A DNA stretch of 40,382 bases from positions 1 through 40,382 of the forward strand of contig JSYX01000308.1 in the NCBI GenBank assembly GCA_000787465.1, given 5' to 3'. The translations under genes and the position numbers were made by a program. The DNA is from Thermomucor indicae-seudaticae. Taxonomy: Eukaryota; Mucoromycota; Mucoromycetes; Mucorales; Lichtheimiaceae. Positions 32,711-40,382 of this stretch are shown piece by piece. Every line of letters starts with the position of its first letter. Position 1 is the first letter of the stretch. The notes under the pieces are model-generated. The model saw nothing but the letters and a program-made list of their open reading frames with translations, did not search any database and had not been told where the DNA came from.

Positions 32711-33398
32711 GTGCTTTCCTTTTCTCTTTTTGTCTCAAACAGTGCTAACAAGCAGGTAGACGCAGCCAATCACTTCCAGGCAATATTGCTCGGTTTTTCC
32801 GATTGTCCTCTTTTCATCGTTAAAGATTTGTTTAAATCTGTACATATATATCTATAGAGACAAATATAAAATGGGCTGGTACCCTTTCAATAAATGCTGA
32901 TTTGCAGAAACGTCTACAGAACATGTATGGTGAGAGCCCCAGCCTACTAATCGAGGTCTCGTTGAAGACGTGGTACGTTATACTGAATGTCAGGCACTAG
33001 CCTTAGTGGTATCACAGTCTCTTGTCACAGACATGCGGACGGTCGAATCTAGATAAAGAGCCATCATTGAAATATAGTGATAAAACAAACACATTGTTTG
33101 AACCGCGGCGAGAATTGTTCTTCTGTTAGGGAGGGAATAGCCTTGGGAAGCTCTTTCTACGCTTAACCACGTCATCCTTTGTCTATCATAACTATGCATC
33201 ATATAAGATTGAGAGCTTTTTCCCAGTCCGTCCAGGGAATGCCAACCATGACATCCGTATCTGAACATCTTCTCGTAAGCCTATCACTGGTATACGGTCT
33301 TCGAAAATTCATGGCAGGACACCTCTTAAATTTTGAACCTTTTTTTCGAAACCAATTTTTTTTTCAGTTTCTCTTCTTCGTTTCTCTTTCAGTGCAAA
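32711..33398. other. Intergenic region
   Basis: Holds the 3' flank of the coiled-coil gene and the promoter of the KH-domain gene. T/C-rich sequence (33340-33392) immediately precedes the ATG at 33399. No gene is supported; the frame at 33268-32990 has no domain. Confidence 0.5.
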
Positions 33399-36290
33399 AT
33401 GACCGATAATCGAAGTGATTATACAGCGGTGCCTCCTCCTCCATCGCTCACTACCCCTAGTGCACCTGTCAACTTTAACGATGCTCTGTCCAAGGCAAGA
33501 GCGATAGCCGAGAAATTAAAGCAAGCCAAACCACCCACTGCTTCAGCTGTGCCTGCCGCCGCCCCAGCTCCGGCGAGTTATTCTGCGACAGGTAATAACG
33601 AGCTGCAAGCGATCATCTTGCTCCTTCCATTAACTTTTGTTGTTAAGCAGCTGGTTCCAAGCGAGGCTATCGGGATGATTCTTATGATGAAGGCCGGAGC
33701 GATTATTACTCACGCTCCTCCTACGGAGGCCGTGATCGTGACTATTACGATGACCGTGAGACAAAACGTGGTGCTTACGAAAGCCGAGGCGGATGTAAGT
33801 GTAACCGTCGCATCAGCTGTCGTCATGTTCTGTTGCTGACTTGGCGTAGTTGGGAATGATTCTCGACGCTACGGCCTTGGCTCGGAGGAACGAAGATCGA
33901 CTTCGCATCACGATGCTATGTCTGCCGGTCCTGTCATTCAAGACGAACTGACTGTTCCCAACCATATGGTCGGTATCATTATCGGAAAAGGCGGCGACAA
34001 CTTGAAGAAGATTGAGCGCATGTCTGGAGCCAAGGTCCAGTTTGCGGGAGGTATGGTCCCGATTTCTCTCTCTTTAACTTTGAAAAGTGTGTTCAACTGC
34101 TAGCTTTTAGATACGGGCGACCAAGAGCGGCGTGTTGAAATTACTGGCGAGGCTGATCAGGTGAAGATCGCGCGTGATATGATCCAGCAGACAGTCGATG
34201 ATACCCGAGCAAGTGAAGCCTCTCGCTATGGCGGCCGACCTTCGATGATGGACTCTCAGACAACGGCTCGGTCTAACCCCTTGAACGTTATGAAAGTCCC
34301 CTCCTCAAAAGTCGGCTTGATCATTGGGCGCGGGGGAGAAACGATTCGTGACCTGGAGGAACGCAGTGGTGCCAAGATCACTGTTGCACCTGAACCTTAT
34401 GGTGAAAGATCTTACGAACGCACAATCAATCTTGTTGGAGATGAATTGGCACTTCAGCGTGCTCGAGCACTTATTGACGAAATTGTAAACGAAGATGCAC
34501 ATACTGCGGTAGGGTTTACTCTGTAGCATCCGTGGATAGAAAAGGTTCCTTATTGTTGGTTTCTGCAGGTCACGTCAAGTCGTGATTGGAGCGCTTTACG
34601 CCAGCAGCAGCAGCAGCAGCATTATAACGCTGAAGCCAGCCGTGGACGCGGCGACGATGACCGCTCTCACAATGACCGCCCAACGTATGGTCATAGTGGT
34701 GGCTCTGGTGACCATTACGGTCCTCCTCCCGACAGATCCTATGGAGGTGGTGGAGGTGGTTATCGCGGACGGTTCAACGATGAACGCGAATCTGTACAGG
34801 TTCCTAAGAGTGCTGTGGGCTTCATCATCGGTAGAGGTATGGCAAAGAAAAAAGAAGGAAAAAGCGAGCAAGATGGGAAATGTGGAATTCAATGGCTGTA
34901 GGTGGCGAAACCGTGCGAGCTCTCCAAGATCAGTCAGGCGCTAGAATCAAGGTGGACCCGAATGGTGATCCTGATTCCCCGGAGAGAACGATTAATATTT
35001 TCGGTAAGTTTTGGTCGCTTTTGCGCTTTCTTCAGCGTCACCACCGCAATTGTTGTGGTGATGTGATGCCAAGATAGCGTGAGGTCTTGTGTGTGGCTTC
35101 TGCATCAACATACCTCCTCGTTTTGGCGATTGCTTTATATTTGCATTATTTTTGCGCATGGACAACAAACACATGATATAACAGGTAATCCCGATGCTGT
35201 TGCGAGGGCCAAGCAACTTATTATGGACAAGGTCGCCGAAGGAAATGTACATGATCGTCTATTTCTTTTGCTTTGTGTGTGCGTGTGTGTATGGCAGGAA
35301 TTGGATGGAGAAGGCAGCGGCCAAACTGCCTACATTGGCAGTGAGGTTCTTGATAGTTGCAAGCGCTGCACTGGCAATGCCTTAGATGCTTTTCTCGAGT
35401 GGCTGCCGAATGGGTCTGTTATGCTGGAAAGACGACTAACCTTGTTTTTTCCTTTCATCTTCGCTTCGCGTAACTTTTATCTCTTGTTGTATGTGCATGT
35501 TTATAGGCCAATCGTGGAAGTTACGGTGGACGATATGGCAACAGCGGACATCGCGGCCGGTAAGTTTAATACAAGCACTTCGGTTAAACGTGAACTAATC
35601 TTGCTATAAGTGGTTACGGCTCTGGCAACTACGGGAACAACGATTATGGAAGTCATTATAATCAAGGATATTCATCTCAGTATCAGGATGGATCGGGAGC
35701 AAACAGTGGCTATGATTACTCCCAATATCAGCAATATTATGCGCAATACGGATATGATCAGAACCAACAGGGTACAGGTTCCAGTGCAGGTCGAGGTAAC
35801 ATCGCCAAATTGTGTAATTGGGGCATCGGGTTCTTATCCTGGATACATAGGATATGAAGGTTATCAATATGGTGGATATCCTTATAGCTATGAAGGTTAT
35901 GGTCAGTATGGGTCATCGACTACAGGCCAAGGAAAGGAGACAGATACAGCGACCAAGACAGAAAACGCGGAGGGCAAGGCTGATGCAGACGCTTCGGCGG
36001 GGACGAAAGCTGACTCGTCTTCTGCAGCAAGTGGTGATGGAAAGGTTGATCAGAATGCAGCTTATTATGCGCAGTATTATGGTGGAAGTGCTGACGGCAG
36101 TGGTGATCCGTCTCAGCAACAACAATGGACACAGGAAGCCTATTATCAATGGTATCAGCAATATTATGGAGGACAATATGGTAGCTATGATGGTCAGCAG
36201 CAGGGACAGACAACACAACAGGGTACAAATAACGCGGAAGGTTCTTCTGGAGCGGAAGCTCCGACGACGGACGATGCGCCGAAACAGTAG
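33399..36290 (+). CDS. Three-KH-domain RNA/ssDNA-binding protein (FUBP-like)
   Basis: The model has eleven exons and about 697 residues: 33399-33591, 33651-33794, 33850-34050, 34111-34508, 34569-34836, 34902-35003, 35185-35246, 35298-35345, 35507-35559, 35611-35795 and 35851-36290. Three KH domains carry intact GxxG loops: VGIIIGKGGDNLKKIE (GKGG at about 158-161), VGLIIGRGGETIRDLE (252-255) and VGFIIGRGGETVRALQ (400-403). RG/Arg/Tyr-rich linkers join them. The tail, over 200 residues long, is Gly/Tyr/Gln/Asn-rich, with SYGGRYG, QYQQYYAQYGYDQNQQ and YYQWYQQYYGGQYG, and is prion-like in composition. FUBP/KHSRP proteins bind AU-rich RNA or single-stranded DNA in transcription, splicing and decay. 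Exon 8 and its borders (35298-35345) are uncertain; the other joins agree in phase. Confidence 0.88.
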
Positions 36291-37585
36291 TAGTACGACT
36301 ATGTTAGCTTAACATATTACTTGCTCTTTTTTCCTCTCTTATCCAACGATGATCGCAAAAAGAAAAAAAAGAAACCCGTATGATTACCATATCAGTTAAT
36401 GAAAATCAATCTCATTCCGATACGAAAAAAACTCTTTCTGTTTGTTTGTTGCTCTTCAATGTCATGTCGTGTCTGTTACGGTGGAGTATGAGGTCTGAAA
36501 GTTGACCGGCAAGAGTTCCAAAGAGGTATAGAATGTTGATACTGCGACGTATTGGATCTGTCCCGCGAACGTGAATCAGCTACAGCCGCGTCATGTCAGT
36601 CTTTCTACACATGACGTACCACAAGAAGCAAGTACTGAAGGCTATAAAAGCGCAGAGATGAATGTGTTTGATAAAGCTGATCGGGAGGTCAAATCGAGCC
36701 GGAGATGAATAACTACATCAGTACATTGCTGATATAGACGTGTATATAGCATTTATGCAGACATCACGCAGATTGTCCTCGAGGCCAAGCTACGTAAGGA
36801 CATGGTGAATGTACTTGACTGTAGAACAAATTTCATAGGCCGGCGTTTACACTAGCTCTGTGGCTGATTAGGGTGACTAGATACCTGACCACAATCAAAT
36901 CATGACACACGCAGAAGCTAGATCCGTGACGGTTCATTTCAGAAGGGAATGCAGAAGGTCGCAAACAAGTAAAGGGAAGAAAGAAGGCGACAGCATCTCT
37001 TTTTTTTGCAACCTTGTACCGAATAACCTTATCCTGAAACTGACGATACCAAACTCATACCGGTGGCACATTGGAAGCTTGTATTAAAAGCACGGCATGT
37101 CGTTAGTAGCTCGAGCAGAAGGGATGCTGCTTATTATTACGAGCGAAGGCTTGTCTGGAGAGAGACCTAAAGCTTGGTGGACGGAAATGATGGACTCCCT
37201 CGTGAGTAACGTAGGTCAATCTAGCTCTCTGAGTACCCAAACTATAACATTCTTGACTTTGGAGACAGACGCGCGGCTTAATATTATCCAGAGGTAGCAG
37301 CAAAATATTTATAGCATTTGTCATTATGTGAGGCGGCAAATTTCTTAATCGCGTCACTTGAGCTAGACAGAACGAGCGGGACTACAGAAAGAAGTAACCG
37401 AGCCCCTGAAGATTGACAGCTGGGTTTCAAAATCTGTCAAAAGACAACTGGTTTTTTCACCGAAGACGACACCTTGGGAAAAAAATATGGATATTCAATT
37501 ATAACGAAATGAACACGAACTAATCTAAGTGCTTTTCGTACGTTATTATATTACTGTAAAGTTTCTGACATTAAGGTTCTTGACT
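36291..37585. other. Intergenic region
   Basis: No supported gene. A strong TATA-like GCTATAAAAG occurs at 36641-36650, but the ATG just after it opens only 16 codons. Short frames at 36902-37087 and 37097-37297 have no domain. Confidence 0.5.
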
Positions 37586-37672
37586 TTATGCCGTAGCAGC
37601 AGCGGCAGCGACGGCAGCTATCGCTAACCTAGCTTCCCGCTGTTTCTTGCCTAATCCAAGGGGACGCCCGCG
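37586..37672 (-). other. AT-hook-like tail in +1 frame of copy 2
   Basis: Read on the minus strand, the +1 frame after the zinc cluster gives NRKKRGRPLGLGKKQREAR, then a run of alanines, stopping at TAA (37588-37586). This matches the out-of-frame tail of copy 1 in position, frame and character. Confidence 0.55.
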
Positions 37673-38102
37673 TTTTTTTCGGTTCTTGGTCCTTGCATTT
37701 CTCTTCCTTATGAAGCCGATAGCATCGAGCACAGGGACGATCACCGTCGCACGCAGTACCTGACTTCCTGCAGCAAACGCAAGTCTTCCGGGTGTTTGTA
37801 CTGCTACGGAAGTGGCGGACAGGCGGATGAGCAGGGGGAGGAAGAATACCCGCAGGTTGCGAAGCAGTAGCATTGAGTTGCACTTCACGCTGCAAGAAGG
37901 CTTGCTGTGCAACGTACACTTGCATGTCTGTTATTGATAGTGCTGAACTGTAATGTTGCACTTGTGAAGTGTCAAGCAATTGCTCCTCCGTTGGCGTCGA
38001 ATAGTAAAATTGTTGCTGCTCCATTTGTGGATAATCCACTTGTGGTGCCGTGTTATTATGAAAAGCGATAAATTCTTGCTGATGATCTTGTCCGGGCACC
38101 AT
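37629..38102 (-). CDS. Zn(II)2Cys6 zinc-cluster protein, copy 2 (5'-truncated)
   Basis: The frame gives 157 residues from the ATG at 38102, which aligns to an internal Met of copy 1 (MAPGQ...). The zinc cluster has all six cysteines with the same spacing (CVCCRKSGTACDGDRPCARC ... C). The frame is open upstream to about 38205 and is still similar to copy 1 there. Similarity then stops at NDAASVV and a TGA lies just beyond, so the first about 40 residues of copy 1 are absent. Copy 2 also has a small insertion of Gln/Tyr/Thr residues before the cluster. Retained cysteines after clear divergence suggest the cluster was under constraint. The gene is head to head with the ORF starting at 38225, so the two would share a very short upstream region. 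Confidence 0.7.
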   Translation of the reverse strand: MVPGQDHQQEFIAFHNNTAPQVDYPQMEQQQFYYSTPTEEQLLDTSQVQHYSSALSITDMQVYVAQQAFLQREVQLNATASQPAGILPPPAHPPVRHFRSSTNTRKTCVCCRKSGTACDGDRPCARCYRLHKEEKCKDQEPKKTRASPWIRQETAGS

Positions 38103-38224
38103 CGAAAAACCATCGTGTGCTTGCGACGAAGCAGTTGGCTCGTGATGCTGAGGAGAAGTTTGATACAGATCCTGTTGTTCAACGACGGATGCTGCATCAT
38201 TCTCGTTCCAGAGTCACGGCTACG

Positions 38225-39030
38225 ATGGATGCGCCATCCCAACCAAATCCGTCCTCTGTTTCGCCTGTGTCGTCTGCATCAGCTGTCCCCTCACCTGGTA
38301 TCTCCTATCCCGCAAGCCTATCTCCCACGCCACCACCTATCGCCATCCGCTTGTCACCAAGTCCACCACCTATCCCGTCGCCCTCCGTCAATGCATCCAC
38401 ATTTGCCGCCTCGCCAGTCCTTATTCCATCGTCGCCTATTTCGCCCTCCATACGTGAGTTGCAATCTCGCGATTCGCCTCCATCATTCGCTGTGGCCTCG
38501 TCAACGTCCTCCCGAACCACTACACGATCACCACGAGCTCTGTCATCGGCGCCGCCCGTCTTTGACCAGGGGCCAGCCATACCAAGCAACGAAGACGTGA
38601 TTGTGCTCGGCAATGAACCCGCTGGTGAAATGCGCGATCAAACAGACGACCGTCAGTTTGCGCCCGGTGACGATCGGGAGGGTAAAGCTTTGCGACTCGA
38701 AGAACGGTTGCGAGATTTTAACGTTGGACTCCAAGCACTCGGCACCGAGATTGATACCGTCTTTGGGCATGTCCAGGAGCTAGAAGAGCGACTGCAACAG
38801 GCACAGGACTCATTGCGGCGATTACGGGCCCAAAGCAGGCAGGTGGCTGAGAGCGATTGCTGCCGGAAGAGGAATATGAAGCTGTTGTTCCGCGGCAACG
38901 GTTTAAGGAATACCGGGCCAACGCTGCTGTTGGCAATAGCCAGGCGTACTTCGACGCCGTCATCGCCTTTCGAAGACGCCAAACGCTGCCAATGCTAAAT
39001 ACAGCCGATATACTAGAAATATATAAATAG
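38225..39030 (+). CDS. Pro/Ser-rich coiled-coil protein with a frame change near the 3' end
   Basis: The frame from ATG 38225 (MDAPSQPNPSS) runs to TAA 38996-38998, 257 residues. Residues 1 to about 130 are Pro/Ser/Ala/Thr-rich. Residues about 165-225 are a heptad-like helix (LRLEERLRDFNVGLQALGTE, VQELEERLQQAQDSLRRLRA). Near 38855 the coding character moves to the -1 frame, which reads ERLLPEEEYEAVVPRQRFKE and later NSQAYFDAVIAFRRR, with GC-rich third positions, and stops at TAG 39028-39030. The original protein probably ended in that frame, so this copy has a frameshift or the assembly has an indel. The in-frame ATG-less extension upstream (38117-38224) overlaps zinc-cluster copy 2 and is not counted. 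No family is recognised. The gene is GC-richer than its surroundings. Confidence 0.5.
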
Positions 39031-39278
39031 ACATAGTGGAGTTTTCTTTTATTACCCATTAAATAAAACATGCAATGAAGATCTGCCGTAATGCCGTTAC
39101 AATGGCGTAGAACACGTATGTTCCTTCGCCCGGATTTTGGTAGAAAAGGCATTCAAATTATCCGGAAAAACCTTTTGCTTCCGTGAATTTTCTGAAGCGC
39201 CTATGGCAAGTGAACCAAACAGATGGGAGCACAAAGCAACCCCATGGCCATAACGCCATTATAATCGGCTATGGCTCC

Positions 39279-39314
39279 GGTGTTATATCCAGTGTTATAT
39301 CAGGATATAACACC
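39279..39314. repeat. Perfect 12-bp inverted repeat (hairpin)
   Basis: GGTGTTATATCC (39279-39290) and GGATATAACACC (39303-39314) are exact inverted copies around a 12-nt spacer that itself contains GTTATAT. It ends 18 bp before the MITE-like element. No T-run follows, so it is not an obvious terminator. Confidence 0.8.
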
Positions 39315-39332
39315 ACCTTGACCGCAGTGGCG

Positions 39333-39492
39333 CACTGGAGGAAAAAGTCCATTTGAGTTGTCTCAAATGTTGTCTTTCTTGCCGGTTTCACAAACAGAGT
39401 TTTGTCTCAAATGTGTCTCAAATTTATTTCTCATGCCATCACTGTCTAAACTGTATCTGTAATTTGTCTCAAATGGACCTTTTCCTCCAGTG
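39333..39492. mobile_element. MITE-like element, 160 bp
   Basis: The ends are 25-bp inverted repeats with one mismatch: CACTGGAGGAAAAAGTCC... on the left and, read inward from the right, CACTGGAGGAAAAGGTCC..., both continuing ATTTGAG. The interior repeats the word TGTCTCAAAT four times. It has no coding capacity. A target-site duplication is not clear from the flanks. The terminal word resembles the CACTACAGGAAAA found at 249-237 and 9715. Confidence 0.75.
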
Positions 39493-40108
39493 GTGCAGCC
39501 GTTGTAACATGACCAGATGGGTCTATAGGCTGTCGTTAAAATCTAACACGTGTGGTGCTTCAGTTCGTGATCGAGAGGTACAAAATTTAGAATCGAAATA
39601 GACAAACGAAGGGAAGGTACTTTGTGAGGATTTCAAACAAGAGCGATCTGCTCAACCAAAACCTTCTGTTCAAGTCCGTTCCAAAAGCCGCCTTTATTCA
39701 AGGATCTTTTTGGTCCCTTTATGTCTTCTTCCTTAGGAACACAAAAAAAACTTTTTCTAACTGAGATCCATCATTCATGAATGGAATAACGCATGAAAGT
39801 AATAGAAGCTTCAAGAAGTCATCCAAAGATAGAGCTAGAAATGAATCTGAAACAAATCTAATGAAAAATAAGAAAGATGACGCGAGAGACTTCTCGACAG
39901 TTTTGGTACGCCCTTGATAGAAAATTGTCCAAAAAGATCCAGGGACGAAGTGTACGCGCCAAAATAATGTTAAGGTTGAAGAAGTATCCATGGTGATGAT
40001 ATCCTTTCGGGAAGAAACCATGTCTGCGCAGGACTTGCCAGGGAAAAATTGTTTAACAGGTTTGACACAGCCAGATAAGTTACTATACGGAATGTCAAAT
40101 CACCAAAA
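39493..40108. other. Intergenic region
   Basis: No supported gene. A minus-strand frame from 40021 to 39719 (100 residues, Phe/Leu/Ser-rich) begins with ATG but has no recognisable domain. It may be chance. Confidence 0.45.
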
Positions 40109-40181
40109 GGGGCTATGGCCAAATGGATAAGGCGCCTGACTACGAATCAGGAGATTCCAGGTTCGACCCCTGGTAGCCTCG
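40109..40181 (+). tRNA. tRNA-Arg (anticodon ACG)
   Basis: The 73-nt cloverleaf is complete. Acceptor GGGGCTA pairs with TAGCCTC (one G-T), with G as discriminator. The D stem is GCC/GGC. The anticodon stem CCTGA/TCAGG encloses the loop CTACGAA, with anticodon ACG. The variable loop is AGATT, and the T stem CCAGG/CCTGG holds TTCGACC. There is no intron. Inosine at position 34 would let it read CGT, CGC and CGA codons. Confidence 0.95.
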
Positions 40182-40382
40182 CATTTGATCTGTAATTTTT
40201 TTAACGTTGTAGCCGGACTGAACCAGCCGATGGGATTTTCGTCGTCTGGGTCAAGGGAGTTGATCACAAAACAAGGAACGACGACTTGTCACTAAAAGTC
40301 ACGAAGTACAGGATCACGTAGTATAGGGTGGTTTGTCGATCCCTTTTATTCTACAGTCGCAGTTCAAAAGTCAAGGCCGCAG
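40182..40382. other. Right flank
   Basis: A T-run (ATTTTTTT, about 40194-40201) follows the tRNA within 20 bp and is a likely RNA polymerase III terminator. Nothing else is recognised. Confidence 0.5.

Noticed and set aside
35854..36312. Plus- and minus-strand frames overlapping the Gly/Tyr/Gln tail of the KH gene
   Set aside because: They are shadows of a low-complexity coding exon. The KH gene frame has consistent phase from upstream exons.
36641..36699. A strong TATA box with an ATG soon after
   Set aside because: The frame is only 16 codons and no spliced continuation was found, so no gene is called.
1..40382. A CRISPR array, rRNA genes, or a biosynthetic gene cluster
   Set aside because: No regularly spaced short repeats, no rRNA-like conserved blocks, and no clustered biosynthetic enzymes are visible.

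Overview
The window looks like nuclear DNA of an early-diverging fungus, most likely Mucoromycota (Mucorales-type). Three things point there: many short introns (about 45-80 nt, GT..AG, often with a CTAAC-like branch site), compact genes on both strands, and a bacterial-type ferritin, which is rare among fungi. The only RNA gene seen is a tRNA-Arg (anticodon ACG) near the right end. I built the gene models by eye, joining exons on splice signals, reading phase and family similarity. No alignment or database search was run.

Layout. 1-3305: gene-poor, with a low-complexity tract rich in TGTATATA. 3306-3947: a Zn(II)2Cys6 zinc-cluster regulator (copy 1). 5158-8183 (-): an Nrd1/Seb1-like RNA polymerase II termination factor with CID and RRM. 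8184-10573: intergenic with repeats. 10574-12149 (-): a DHHC palmitoyltransferase whose DHHC motif is encoded by 21-nt and 12-nt micro-exons. 12495-14289: an intron-retaining pseudogene of the DNA polymerase delta small subunit, followed by a small palindromic element. 14594-16318 (-): an RsmH/METTL15 rRNA methyltransferase. 16541-18237 (-): a PSP1-domain protein. 19006-19275: a 270-bp inverted-repeat element, 79 bp before a ferritin gene (19355-20035). 20082-21011: a TRIC-type cation channel gene, 46 bp after the ferritin stop. 22717-23435: a CYS3/Zip1-like bZIP factor. 24662-26617: a YTP1-like membrane protein. 26806-28132 (-): a SurE/PBY1-like nucleotidase. 28688-29284 (-): a Lys/Glu-rich repeat protein. 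29285-32000: decayed, unidentified coding-like sequence. 32192-32710: a coiled-coil protein. 33399-36290: a three-KH-domain RNA-binding protein. 37586-39030: a 5'-truncated second copy of the zinc-cluster gene, head to head with a Pro/Ser-rich coiled-coil ORF. 39279-39492: a perfect hairpin and a MITE-like element. 40109-40181: tRNA-Arg.

The intact genes are mostly housekeeping (transcription termination, mitochondrial rRNA modification, lipidation, iron storage, ion flux, RNA binding). They do not form one pathway. The accessory content is the duplicated zinc-cluster gene, several inverted-repeat elements, the polymerase pseudogene and the decayed tract. The most unusual signal is that both zinc-cluster copies carry an AT-hook-like RGRP tail in the +1 frame, at exactly the same offset from the zinc cluster.
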